A stretch of 17,498 bases of DNA from the NCBI GenBank assembly GCA_028865375.1, contig JAGWKJ010000011.1, positions 1-17,498 on the forward strand. The letters are read 5' to 3'. Source of the DNA: Hyphomicrobiales bacterium (GTDB taxonomy: Bacteria; Pseudomonadota; Alphaproteobacteria; Rhizobiales; Beijerinckiaceae). Each line of letters starts with the position of its first letter. The stretch's first letter is position 1. The position numbers and the translations under genes are program-made. Below the pieces are notes generated by a model. That model was not told where the DNA came from, searched no databases, and saw only the letters and a program-made list of their open reading frames with translations. Shown here piece after piece: positions 6,846-14,881 of this stretch.

Positions 6846-8801
6846 TCACGCGTCGCTGCGAAAGCCGATCTTGGCGTGGGTGCCGTCACAAAACGGCTTG
6901 TTCGCCGATCCGCCACATCGGCACAGTCGGGTCGCGGTGACGTGATCGATGGTCCGACCCGTGCCGGAGCAGATTTCCAACGGACCTTCGAACGACAACG
7001 GGCCGTCGCGCATCGGCGTGACGCGGAGCGGCCCGCCGCGCGATCGTAGCGCCTCGCTGGGCCTGGTCGCCGGTTCGCCGGAGGCGGAAAAGCCGATGGA
7101 GGAGTGCGAACCGTCACAATACGGTTTGTTCTTCGAGGCCCCGCATCGGCACAGCGTGGCGCGCAATTCCCTCGCCCCGTCGAGTTCGAGGGCCGCGTTG
7201 ACGGCGTAAGGGCCGTTCTCGCGCAAACGCGCCACGTTGACGGGCGGCGCCGGCTCGCCGGCGATTTCGTCGCGACGCGCGTACGTGATCGCGCCAGAAG
7301 GACATTTCTCGGCGATCGCGACCAATCGCGCCGCGTCCATTCGATCGGGGAAGATCCATTCGCCGGGCGTGTTCGCCTTGAATACGTCCGGCGCCTCGAG
7401 CACGCAGTGCCGCGAATGAATGCAGCGCTTGGCGTCGAACCGCAGGGTCACCGAAGCGCCGTTCGCCACTTCGACCCCGGTCGCGCCGGACGGCATCGGG
7501 AACTCCGCCGACATGATCGCCGCCACGGCGGGCGCCGGGTTCGTCGAGTCCCGGGCGGCCCGCCGCGCGTCCAGCGCCGCGCGGATCCGCTCGAAACCCG
7601 GCGCCGCCTCGGCGAGCGCGGAGGCTTGCGCCGCGTGAGCCCGGCAAGCGGCGGCAAGATCTCCGGCCCGTTCGACGGCGAACCGCAATGCCAACGGCAC
7701 GCTGGCGAGCGGCGTCACCGAACGGGGCAGCGTAAAGGTCATTCCGGCGGTCGGCGCGCCGGCGTCGGTCGCAGGGAGCCGCGCGAGACGCTCCGCCAGC
7801 GGCGCCACTGCGTGCATCAGGTCGATCGCCGCTCCATAAAACGCGGCTTGGTCCGTCTCGTCGGCGTCGGGTTGCCCGAACGCGGCCATCAGGCAGCGGA
7901 GCATCAACCCGTAGGCGGAATTCGCGACGTCGAGCAGCCGGCGCGGCTCGGCTTCGGTCACGTGTACCCGGCCCTCCGGCGTCGGCGGCATTCGCAGGAC
8001 GGGATTGTGCGCGGCGGGCCATGCGGGGTCGAACGTCGGATCGGCCTCGCGCAGCGCGCGGAATTCGTCGCGAACCGACAGAAATTTTGCGTAATGCCCG
8101 TTTTCCGCGTGGCCGGGCGCCCCTTCGCCCTGCTCGACGATGGCTTCGATCGCGCGCTTGGCGCCGGCGAGATCGGCGACGCGAATCATCGCGCCGAAGC
8201 CGGAAACGCCCGGACCCATTTGGGCTTCGGGCGCTCCGCAGAACAGCGCGCGCTCGCCCAGCTTGGCGGCCAACCGTTCGAAACCCGCCGACACGCTTCG
8301 ATACAGGTGTCCCACGGTCAGGAAATCCTGGGCGGTGGGCAACAAGGCGCCGGGATCCATTCGGCGCTCGTATGTCCGCGTCGACGCGAACCCCGTCCCG
8401 TCGGGCAAGTCGGTCCCCTCCGGGCGTTCGAGGAAGACGAAATGGTCGAGCGTCGCTTCGTCGAAGCGGCGCAATTCGACGACGACCCCGGCGGGATGGA
8501 CGCCCGGAGCGACCGGGAAGTTCTGGCGCGAGAAGTTGGGTCGCGCGCCGATCGCCGACATCAGGTTCGCGACCAGCCCGAGGTGCAGCATCTCCTCGAT
8601 CGCGACGTCGAGAACCGTCCCGCGCCAACGTCGCACGGCGGCCCGCCGCTCGGCGTCAAGTCCGCCGTCGTCGGACGTACGCAGACTGAAGGCCGCATAC
8701 AAATAACAGCACATCAGCCCGTGTTCGATCTCCGCCGCCTCGGCCAACAACCCGACCAGCTCTTCGCGGGTTTCCGCGACAATTTCCGGTTCCGCTTTCA
8801 T
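6846..8801 (-). CDS. Fusion protein: ferritin-like domain, divergent ferredoxin domain and two CDGSH iron-sulfur domains
   Basis: The 651-residue product has at least three metal-binding modules. Residues ~10-245 form a ferritin-like helical region of the PF12902 type, with probable metal ligands in EIEHG (Glu26/His27) and EEMLHL (Glu70/His73) and later helices containing Glu175 and His236. Residues ~270-430 are mostly helical, with no motif I recognise. Residues ~450-510 resemble the Fer4_19 divergent ferredoxin (CIHSRHC at 460-466, then Cys500 in KCPSGAI). Two CDGSH domains follow: CRCGASKNKPYCDGSH (551-566) and CRCGGSANKPFCDGTH (627-642), each with all three Cys and the His ligand of a [2Fe-2S] cluster. 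There is no signal peptide or membrane segment. A strong AGGAGG sits 6 bases before the ATG. It starts 129 bases downstream of tgt on the same strand, so readthrough or its own promoter is possible. The function is unknown; a redox or iron-handling oxidase is an inference. Confidence 0.88.
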   Translation of the reverse strand: MKAEPEIVAETREELVGLLAEAAEIEHGLMCCYLYAAFSLRTSDDGGLDAERRAAVRRWRGTVLDVAIEEMLHLGLVANLMSAIGARPNFSRQNFPVAPGVHPAGVVVELRRFDEATLDHFVFLERPEGTDLPDGTGFASTRTYERRMDPGALLPTAQDFLTVGHLYRSVSAGFERLAAKLGERALFCGAPEAQMGPGVSGFGAMIRVADLAGAKRAIEAIVEQGEGAPGHAENGHYAKFLSVRDEFRALREADPTFDPAWPAAHNPVLRMPPTPEGRVHVTEAEPRRLLDVANSAYGLMLRCLMAAFGQPDADETDQAAFYGAAIDLMHAVAPLAERLARLPATDAGAPTAGMTFTLPRSVTPLASVPLALRFAVERAGDLAAACRAHAAQASALAEAAPGFERIRAALDARRAARDSTNPAPAVAAIMSAEFPMPSGATGVEVANGASVTLRFDAKRCIHSRHCVLEAPDVFKANTPGEWIFPDRMDAARLVAIAEKCPSGAITYARRDEIAGEPAPPVNVARLRENGPYAVNAALELDGARELRATLCRCGASKNKPYCDGSHSSIGFSASGEPATRPSEALRSRGGPLRVTPMRDGPLSFEGPLEICSGTGRTIDHVTATRLCRCGGSANKPFCDGTHAKIGFRSDA

Positions 8802-8930
8802 GTGCCCCTCCTGGCGGCGAGCCCCGTCGCGCCCGTCGACATATAGGCATTCCTGCGGGCGCCGACGACGACGCGGATCGGACCCGCGCCCGCCGCGGCC
8901 GGCCGTCCCGCTTCATTTTCGCCTGCGGCG

Positions 8931-10067
8931 TCACTTCCCTTCGTCGCCGCCGGCCCTCCCCGTCAGGATCGGCTTCAGCTCCGCGCGCAGCGTCTCGAGG
9001 CGGCCGTTCGCGATCGCGTCCCGCATCCGGGCCATCAGCGATTGGTAGAAGGCGACGTTGATCTCGGTGAGCAGCATCATGCCGAGGATCTCGCCGGCCT
9101 TGACGAGGTGATGCAGGTAGGCGCGCGACCAGTCGCGCGCGGCGGCGCAGTCGGACGCCTCGTCGAGCGGGCGTGGATCGTCGGCGAAACGTGCGTTGCG
9201 CAAGTTCATTCGGCCGGCCCAGGTGAAGGCTTGGCCGTGGCGGCCCGCGCGCGTGGGCATCACGCAATCGAACATGTCGATCCCGCGCGCCACCGCCTCC
9301 AGCAGGTCGTCGGGCGTGCCGACTCCCATCAAGTAGCGCGGCCGCCCGTCGGGCAGGCGCGGCGCGGTCGCCTCGATCATGTCGAGCATGACCGCCTGCG
9401 GTTCGCCCACCGCCAACCCGCCGATGGCGTAGCCGTCGAAGCCGATGGCGCCCAGCGCGTCGGCGCTCTCCTCGCGCAGCCTCGGATCGGCGCCGCCCTG
9501 CACGATGCCGAACAGCGCCGCGCCCGGCGCCGCGGCGAAGGCCGCCTTCGAGCGTTCGGCCCAGCGCAGCGACAGTTCCATAGCGCGGCGCGTCTGGTCG
9601 GGCGAGGCGGGCAGCGCCACGCATTCGTCGAGCTGCATCCTGACGTCGGCGCCCAGCAGCGCCTGGATCTCCAGCGAGCGCTCGGGCGTGAGCTCGTGGA
9701 GCGACCCGTCGAGATGCGAGCGGAACGTGACGCCGCGCTCGTCGAGCTTCCGGAGCTTGGCGAGCGACATCACCTGGAAGCCGCCGGAATCGGTGAGGAT
9801 CGGGCGATCCCAGCCCATGAACTTGTGCAGGCCGCCCAGCCGCGCCACGCGCTCGGCGCCGGGCCGCAGCATCAGGTGATAGACGTTGCCCAGCACGATG
9901 TCGGCGCCGGTCGCGCGCACGTCGGCGGGCCGCATCGCCTTGACGGTGGCCGCCGTGCCCACCGGCATGAAGGCCGGCGTGCGCACGGTCCCGCGCGCCA
10001 GCCGCAGCTCGCCCGTCCGCGCCGCGCCGTCGCGCGCGCCGATCGCGAATTCGACGCGGGCGCTCAC
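8931..10067 (-). CDS. tgt: Queuine/preQ1 tRNA-guanine transglycosylase
   Basis: The 378-residue product matches bacterial Tgt across its length. It exchanges guanine-34 in GUN-anticodon tRNAs for preQ1 in queuosine synthesis. Seen are the general-base Asp93 in LTDSGGFQV, Asp147 in MQLDECV, the GIVQGG loop (187-192), the nucleophile Asp267 in [19 protein letters not shown], and the C-terminal SRAYLHHL block. The usual zinc site C-x-C-x2-C...H is degraded: the equivalent residues read Ser306, Cys308, Ala311 and Ile336 (SDCAAAR and TEIN). The start is GTG at 10067, whose GTGA overlaps the queA stop; a 270-codon upstream extension of the frame is antisense noise within queA. The frame ends at TGA 8931-8933. 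The gene is coupled to queA, the next enzyme of the same pathway. Confidence 0.95.
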   Translation of the reverse strand: MSARVEFAIGARDGAARTGELRLARGTVRTPAFMPVGTAATVKAMRPADVRATGADIVLGNVYHLMLRPGAERVARLGGLHKFMGWDRPILTDSGGFQVMSLAKLRKLDERGVTFRSHLDGSLHELTPERSLEIQALLGADVRMQLDECVALPASPDQTRRAMELSLRWAERSKAAFAAAPGAALFGIVQGGADPRLREESADALGAIGFDGYAIGGLAVGEPQAVMLDMIEATAPRLPDGRPRYLMGVGTPDDLLEAVARGIDMFDCVMPTRAGRHGQAFTWAGRMNLRNARFADDPRPLDEASDCAAARDWSRAYLHHLVKAGEILGMMLLTEINVAFYQSLMARMRDAIANGRLETLRAELKPILTGRAGGDEGK

Positions 10068-11152
10068 CGCGGCGGCGCCGGGGGAAACAGCAGGCAGGCG
10101 TCGCCGTAGCTGTAGAAGCGATAACCAGACGCGATGGCGTGCGCGTAGGCCCGCCGCATCGCCTCGACGCCGCACAGCGCGCACACCAGCATGAACAGCG
10201 TCGAGCGCGGCAGGTGGAAGTTCGTCATCAGCGCGTCGATCGCCCGGAAGCGTCGGCCCGGCGCGATGAAGATCGACGTGTCGCCGGAAAACGCGCGGAC
10301 CCGTCCCTCCCCGTCGGCGGCGCTCTCGAGCAGGCGCGCACTGGTGGTGCCCACCGCCACGATGCGTCCGCCCCCCGCGCGCGCGGCGTTCAGGCGCTCC
10401 GCCGTCCCCGCGTCGATCTCGCCCCATTCGGCGTGCATGACGTGATCGTCGGTGTCCTCGGCCTTCACGGGCAGGAACGTGCCGGTGCCGACGTGCAGCG
10501 TCAACCGCTCGATGCCGATGCCGCGCGCGCGGCAGGCCGCCTCGAGCGCGGGCGTGAAATGCAGGCCCGCCGTGGGCGCGGCCACCGCGCCCGGCTCGGC
10601 CGCGAACATGGTTTGGTAGTCGGCGAGGTCGGCCTCGTCGACGGGCCGCGCGCCCTCGATGTAGGGAGGCAGCGGCACCGCGCCCAGCCGGCTGATCGCC
10701 TCGTCGAGCGCCGCGCCGGCGAAGGCGAAGCGCAGCAGCGCCTCGCCGCCGTCGCCGCGCTCCTCCACGACGGCGTCGAGCGCGCCGAGCAGGCAGGCCT
10801 GGCTCTCGGCCCCGTCGCCGAAGCGGATGCGCTCGCCCGCCAGCACGCGCTTGGCGGGCTTGAGGAACGCCCGCCACAGGTCGTCGCCCTCGCGCTTATG
10901 CAGCGTCGCCTCGACGCGCGCGATTCCCTCGCCGCGCACGCGCACGCCCGACAGGCGCGCGGGAATGACGCGCGTGTCGTTGACGACGAGGACGTCGCCG
11001 TCGCGCAGCAGGTCCGGCAGGTCGCGGACCACGCGGTCGGCCAGCGCGCCGTCGGGCCCCAGCGTCAGCAGCCGCGCGGAATCGCGCGGCCGCGCGGGGC
11101 GCAGCGCGATGCGGTCGCGCGGCAGGTCGAAGTCGAAGGCGTCGACGCGCAT
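10064..11152 (-). CDS. queA: S-adenosylmethionine:tRNA ribosyltransferase-isomerase
   Basis: This 362-residue product is a full-length QueA. It transfers and isomerises the ribosyl group of S-adenosylmethionine onto preQ1-modified tRNA to give epoxyqueuosine. Family blocks in order are [12 protein letters not shown] (57-68), [28 protein letters not shown] with its following [29 protein letters not shown] and the C-terminal [12 protein letters not shown]. The ATG at 11152 follows the cyclophilin stop by 17 bases, with only a G-rich, weak ribosome binding site, which suggests translation from an upstream gene's transcript. Its TGA overlaps the GTG of tgt. The order cyclophilin-queA-tgt is one I associate with alphaproteobacterial genomes. 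Confidence 0.96.
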   Translation of the reverse strand: MRVDAFDFDLPRDRIALRPARPRDSARLLTLGPDGALADRVVRDLPDLLRDGDVLVVNDTRVIPARLSGVRVRGEGIARVEATLHKREGDDLWRAFLKPAKRVLAGERIRFGDGAESQACLLGALDAVVEERGDGGEALLRFAFAGAALDEAISRLGAVPLPPYIEGARPVDEADLADYQTMFAAEPGAVAAPTAGLHFTPALEAACRARGIGIERLTLHVGTGTFLPVKAEDTDDHVMHAEWGEIDAGTAERLNAARAGGGRIVAVGTTSARLLESAADGEGRVRAFSGDTSIFIAPGRRFRAIDALMTNFHLPRSTLFMLVCALCGVEAMRRAYAHAIASGYRFYSYGDACLLFPPAPPR

Positions 11153-11169
11153 GGCGCCCGCCCCCGCCC

Positions 11170-11622
11170 TCAGCCCAGCGTGGCGGAGACGATCTTGTCG
11201 GGCTCGCGCACCGGCTCGCCGCGCTTGATCTTGTCGACGTTTTCCATGCCCGAGACCACCTCGCCCCAGACGGTGTATTGCCGGTCGAGGAAGCTCGCGT
11301 CCTTGAAGCAGATGAAGAACTGCGAGTTCGCCGAGTTCGGGCTTTGCGCGCGCGCCATGGAAACGGTGCCGCGCACGTGCGGCTGCGCGTTGAACTCGGC
11401 CTTGAGGTCGGGGTATTTCGACCCGCCGGTGCCGGTGCCGTGCGGGCAGCCGGTCTGGGCCATGAAGCCCTCGATGACGCGGTGGAAGACCACGCCGTCG
11501 TAGAACTTCTCGCCGACGAGCTTCGATATGTGGGCGACGTGGCCCGGCGCGAGGTCCGGCCGCATCTTGATGACGACCGGGCCCTTGGTGGTTTCCAGCG
11601 TGAGGATGTTCATGTCGGCCAT
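11170..11622 (-). CDS. Cytoplasmic cyclophilin-type peptidyl-prolyl cis-trans isomerase
   Basis: The 150-residue single-domain cyclophilin catalyses cis-trans isomerisation of peptide bonds before proline. It has no signal peptide, so it acts in the cytoplasm. The active-site signature is [13 protein letters not shown] (46-58), including Arg48, Phe53, Met54 and Gln56. [11 protein letters not shown] (96-106) and the closing VWGEVVSGM are also typical; the Trp found in eukaryotic cyclophilins is replaced, as usual in bacterial PpiB-like enzymes. The start at 11622 (MADMN) is chosen because AAGGAA lies 5 bases upstream; 25 further upstream codons overlap the preceding gene. It lies 31 bases after the exported paralogue and 17 bases before queA, all on one strand, so a single transcript is likely. 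Confidence 0.94.
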   Translation of the reverse strand: MADMNILTLETTKGPVVIKMRPDLAPGHVAHISKLVGEKFYDGVVFHRVIEGFMAQTGCPHGTGTGGSKYPDLKAEFNAQPHVRGTVSMARAQSPNSANSQFFICFKDASFLDRQYTVWGEVVSGMENVDKIKRGEPVREPDKIVSATLG

Positions 11623-11653
11623 GGCGATTCCTTTCCGTGTTGCCGCGTTCGTT

Positions 11654-12178
11654 TCAGCGCATCGTGACGATGACGTCGGGATGGGCGACCGCGCCATTGT
11701 CGTCCTGCGTGCCGTGGGCCAGCGCGTCGATGGCCCTCATGCCCGACGTGACCATGCCGACCTGGGTGTATTTGCCGTCGAGGAACGTGGCGTCCCCAGT
11801 GCAGATGAAGAACTGCGAGTTGGCGGAATTGGGATCGTTCGTGCGCGCCATGCCGACCGCGCCGCGCGTGAAATGCGAGCCCGCGAACTCGGCCGGAAGG
11901 TTCGGCAGCTTGGAGCCGCCCTCGCCGGTGCCCGTCGGGTCGCCGGTCTGCGCCATGAAGCCGGGGATGACGCGATGGAACTTCAGCCCGTCGTAAAATT
12001 TCTCGGCCGCCAGCGTCTTCAGTCGCTCGGCCGCCTTGGGCGCGAGCTTGGGCAGCAGCTCGATGGCGACCTTGCCGTATTTGGTCGTCAGCGTCAGCGT
12101 GTCGGCGGCGAGCGCGGGCGAAGAAAGCGCGAGGGCGAGCGGCGCGACGAGCGCGAGGAACAAGCGACGGGTCTGCAT
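11654..12178 (-). CDS. Exported (periplasmic) cyclophilin-type peptidyl-prolyl cis-trans isomerase
   Basis: The 174-residue cyclophilin begins with a clear Sec signal peptide: MQTRR, a hydrophobic LFLALVAPLALAL core and a cleavage site after ALA at residue 24. The mature part carries the signature FHRVIPGFMAQTG (67-79, Arg69) and [17 protein letters not shown]. It should assist folding of periplasmic proteins. The start at 12178 is selected by the signal peptide; upstream codons of the frame are polar and unlike any leader. Only a weak GAGG is seen 11 bases before the ATG. It is closely related to the next gene (shared GTGx[14 protein letters not shown] and FMAQTG), consistent with a tandem duplication in which one copy is secreted. 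Confidence 0.93.
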   Translation of the reverse strand: MQTRRLFLALVAPLALALSSPALAADTLTLTTKYGKVAIELLPKLAPKAAERLKTLAAEKFYDGLKFHRVIPGFMAQTGDPTGTGEGGSKLPNLPAEFAGSHFTRGAVGMARTNDPNSANSQFFICTGDATFLDGKYTQVGMVTSGMRAIDALAHGTQDDNGAVAHPDVIVTMR

Positions 12179-12213
12179 CGGGCGATGGCCTCGGGTCGTT
12201 TCGGGAAGGCGGC

Positions 12214-12241
12214 CTCTTAGCACGCTCGCGCCGTCGGGCAA
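12214..12241 (-). promoter_or_regulatory. Weak promoter candidate ahead of the cyclophilin-queA-tgt cluster
   Basis: On the minus strand, TTGCCC (12236-12241) and TAAGAG (12214-12219) are separated by 16 bases in the 97-base gap after the malonyl-CoA synthetase stop. The -10 match is poor (3 of 6). The position, about 35 bases before the exported cyclophilin's ATG, is the main support. Confidence 0.22.
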
Positions 12242-12275
12242 GCCGGTCGGCGGGGTCGGCGCGAAATGGCCGCCC

Positions 12276-13778
12276 TCAGCCGTAGAGGCCGGCGTGCGTC
12301 CTGCGCAGCTCGGCCTTCTGCACCTTGCCCATGGCGTTGCGCGGCAGGTCGGCGACGATCAGCGCGCGCTTGGGCCGCTTGAAGGCGGCGAGCCTCGGCG
12401 CCACGGCAGCGAGGATCGCCGCCTCGTCGAGCGTCGCGCCGGGCCGCGCCACCACGATGGCGGTGACGCCCTCGCCGAAGTCCCGGTGCGGCAGGCCGAT
12501 CACCGCGCTCTCCAGCACGCCGGGCAGCGCGTCGATCTCCTCCTCGATCTCCTTGGGGTAGACGTTGAAGCCGCCGGAGATCACCAGGTCCTTGGCGCGG
12601 CCGACGATGCGCAGATGGCCGTCCGGCCCCACCGTGCCGACGTCGCCGGTGACGAACCAGCCGCCGTCGCGGAACTCGGCCGCGGTCTTCTCGGGCATGT
12701 TCCAATAGCCCTTGAAGACGTTGGGTCCCCGCACCTCGATGACGCCGGTCTCGCCGTCGGCCAGCGCACGCCCCTCGGAATCGGCGATCCGCACCGCGAT
12801 TCCGGACAGCGGGAAGCCGACCGCGCCCGGCACGCGCGCGCCGTCGTAGGGGTTGGACGCGATCATGCCGGTCTCGGTCATGCCGTAGCGCTCGAGGATC
12901 GCATGGCCGGTGCGGGCGGAGAATTCGCGGTGCGTCTCGGCCAGCAGCGGCGCCGAGCCCGAGACGAACAGCCGCATGTGCGCGGCCGCCTCGCGCGTGA
13001 AGCCCGGATGGTCGAGCAGGCGCACGTAGAAGGTCGGCACGCCCATCAGGCATGTGGCGCGCGGCAGCGCGGCCACCACCGCGTCGGCGTCGAACTTGCG
13101 CTGGAAGTCGATGCGCGCGCCCGACAGCAGCGCGACGTTGAGCGCCACGAACAGGCCGTGGACGTGGAAGATCGGCAGCGCGTGGATCAGGACGTCGGAA
13201 TCCGTGAAGCGCCACGCCGCCACCAGCGCGCGCGCGTTCGACGACAGGTTGTCGTGCGTGATCATGGCGCCCTTCGAGCGCCCGGTGGTGCCCGACGTGT
13301 AGAGGATCGCGGCGAGATCGTGCGCCCCGCGCGGGACGGACGCGATCTCGCGCGCGGCCTCGACGAGCGCGAGAAAGCTGCCGGCGCCGTCGCCGAAGCT
13401 CTCGACGCGCGCGACGCCGGCCGCCGCGCCCAGCGCGCGCATGGCGTCCAGCGACGACGGCCGGCACAGGAACAGCTTCGGTGTCGCGTCGCGCAGGAAA
13501 TGGTCGAGCTCGGCGCCCGTGTAGGCGACGTTGAGCGGCAGCAGAGCCGCGCCCGCCGCGAGGCAGCCGAGATAGAGCGCCACGCCGTCGGGGAACTTGT
13601 CGATCTGCGCCGCCACGCGGTCGCCGGGCGCGACGCCAAGCGCGACGAGCGCGCCGGCGATCCTGCGCGCGCGGCCGAACAGCTCGCCGCGCGTCATGTC
13701 GCGGCCGCCCTCGTCGGCGAGCGCGACGCGACCGGCCGGGGCGCCGGCCTCGAGGATGTCGAAGACGTTGTCGTTCAT
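12276..13778 (-). CDS. matB: Malonyl-CoA synthetase (MatB-like acyl-CoA ligase)
   Basis: This 500-residue, full-length ANL-superfamily acyl-CoA synthetase activates a carboxylate with ATP and joins it to CoA. Motifs are the P-loop YTSGTTGRSKG (160-170), LPIFHVHGLFVALN (201-214), YGMTET (298-303), GWFVTGD (373-379), GRAKDLVISGGFNVYPKEIE (393-412) and the catalytic lysine Lys485 in PRNAMGKVQK. The IFHVHGLF block and overall length fit malonyl-CoA synthetases rather than general acyl-CoA ligases. The start at 13778 (MNDNVFDIL) matches typical MatB N-termini but lacks a good ribosome binding site. A second in-frame ATG at 13850 overlaps the stop of pxpC (ATGA) and would add a Pro/Ser-rich 24-residue leader. 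MatB enzymes detoxify or use malonate; in Rhodopseudomonas palustris MatB the homologous lysine region is acetylated. Substrate specificity is inferred. Confidence 0.88.
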   Translation of the reverse strand: MNDNVFDILEAGAPAGRVALADEGGRDMTRGELFGRARRIAGALVALGVAPGDRVAAQIDKFPDGVALYLGCLAAGAALLPLNVAYTGAELDHFLRDATPKLFLCRPSSLDAMRALGAAAGVARVESFGDGAGSFLALVEAAREIASVPRGAHDLAAILYTSGTTGRSKGAMITHDNLSSNARALVAAWRFTDSDVLIHALPIFHVHGLFVALNVALLSGARIDFQRKFDADAVVAALPRATCLMGVPTFYVRLLDHPGFTREAAAHMRLFVSGSAPLLAETHREFSARTGHAILERYGMTETGMIASNPYDGARVPGAVGFPLSGIAVRIADSEGRALADGETGVIEVRGPNVFKGYWNMPEKTAAEFRDGGWFVTGDVGTVGPDGHLRIVGRAKDLVISGGFNVYPKEIEEEIDALPGVLESAVIGLPHRDFGEGVTAIVVARPGATLDEAAILAAVAPRLAAFKRPKRALIVADLPRNAMGKVQKAELRRTHAGLYG

Positions 13779-13846
13779 GGCGGCGGACTTAGCACGGCGG
13801 AAAGCCGACGGGGAGGCGGGCGGCGGCGATGGTTCGTCCGGCTCGC

Positions 13847-14881
13847 TCATGCCGAAGCGTCGACGACGCCGCTGATCAGGTTGGCCGTCGACAGCAAGGC
13901 CGCCACGTCGCGTTCGCGCGCCGGGACGACGCGGTCGGGGAGCGATCGCGCGAGGGCGGCGAACTCGCGCGCGGCCGCTTCCGCCTGCGCCATCGACACC
14001 CTCTCGAACGAGAGCGCGGCGCCGACCGGCGCACGCCCAAGCGCCGGCAGGTCGGCGGATATCACGACGCCGATCTTGGGGTAGCCGCCGGTCGTCTGGC
14101 TTTCGCTGCGAAGGACGATCGGCGAACCGTCGCCGGGCACCTGTATCGACCCCGGGACCATGCCGTCCGACACGATGTTGAAGCCGCCGGCATGCGCCAG
14201 CACCGGCCCGACGAGCTTGGCCGCCATCCGGTTGGAAGACGACGCGAGCGCATAGGTGGAGGAAAAGAAGCGATCCCGCTCGACGATCGAAAAATGCCCG
14301 GCCTGCGGGCCTTCGACCACGCGCAACTTGCCCGGAACGGCTAGGTCCACGCCTTGCAGGACCATCGTCTCGGCGTCCGGCACGTCGTCGAGCGCCAACG
14401 GCAGGAGGTCGCCCGCCTTGATGAGCCTGCCTTCGAAGCCGCCGAAACCGCCCCTGAGATCCGTCGACACGCTGCCCAACCGCGGCGCGACGCGAAAACC
14501 GCCTTCGACCGCCATGTAGAGCGTCGAACTCGACGAGATGGTCCCGACTTCGACGACGTCGCCGCGCGACAGCTTCATGGTCCGCCCGACTTCGGCGGGC
14601 CCGATGTCGCGCCGCGTCGAGGATCGCACGCGCACGGGCGCACGGCCGCCGAAGAACGCGACGCGGGCGCCTTCGGCCTCCAGCGCGAACGCGAAACCGG
14701 CGAGAATGCACTCGACGACGCCCGTTCCGGCGCGATTGCCCACCAGCGCGTTGGCCGCCCGCGCGCCCAGCCCGTCGAGCGCGCCTCCCCTTGCGACGCC
14801 CATGCGTTGGTATCCGGGCCGACCGAGATCCTGCAGGCTGCTGTGCGGCCCCGGATTCAGGACCCTGAGCGCGGGGGTCAT
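13847..14881 (-). CDS. pxpC: 5-oxoprolinase subunit C / biotin-dependent carboxyltransferase family protein (KipA/AHS2 type)
   Basis: The 344-residue product belongs to the AHS2/PxpC family. It has the N-terminal signature GPHSSLQDLGRPGYQRMG (11-28) followed by ARGGALD and NALVGN, and the C-terminal IQVPGDGSPIVL and QTTGGYPKIG blocks. In the PxpABC complex this subunit works with PxpB in ATP-dependent opening of 5-oxoproline to glutamate. Homologues also occur as the second half of allophanate hydrolase-type and urea carboxylase proteins, and as KipA. The ATG at 14881 overlaps the pxpB stop (ATGA), so the two are translationally coupled. Its own stop overlaps an in-frame ATG of the malonyl-CoA synthetase frame. 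The third subunit gene, pxpA (LamB/YcsF family), is not in the window, so the 5-oxoprolinase function is probable rather than shown. Confidence 0.87.
   Translation of the reverse strand: MTPALRVLNPGPHSSLQDLGRPGYQRMGVARGGALDGLGARAANALVGNRAGTGVVECILAGFAFALEAEGARVAFFGGRAPVRVRSSTRRDIGPAEVGRTMKLSRGDVVEVGTISSSSTLYMAVEGGFRVAPRLGSVSTDLRGGFGGFEGRLIKAGDLLPLALDDVPDAETMVLQGVDLAVPGKLRVVEGPQAGHFSIVERDRFFSSTYALASSSNRMAAKLVGPVLAHAGGFNIVSDGMVPGSIQVPGDGSPIVLRSESQTTGGYPKIGVVISADLPALGRAPVGAALSFERVSMAQAEAAAREFAALARSLPDRVVPARERDVAALLSTANLISGVVDASA

Noticed and set aside
6388..6945. Several overlapping open frames on both strands after frmA, considered as small genes or a degraded gene
   Set aside because: There are no start-site signals and no recognisable motif, and the frames cross the double-hairpin element and the 3' end of the neighbouring gene. 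Treated as non-coding.
7104..8846. A 580-codon plus-strand open frame opposite the iron-sulfur fusion gene
   Set aside because: It is Arg/Gly/His-rich with no family motif and no ribosome binding site. The opposite strand encodes recognisable domains throughout, so this is a GC-rich shadow.
10068..10877. An N-terminal extension of 270 codons to tgt
   Set aside because: It lies inside queA in another frame and has no similarity to any Tgt. The GTG at 10067 overlapping the queA stop gives the normal protein length.
12036..14084. A 682-codon plus-strand open frame opposite matB and its neighbours
   Set aside because: Its composition is typical of antisense translation in GC-rich DNA. The minus strand carries full ANL-ligase motifs over the same bases.
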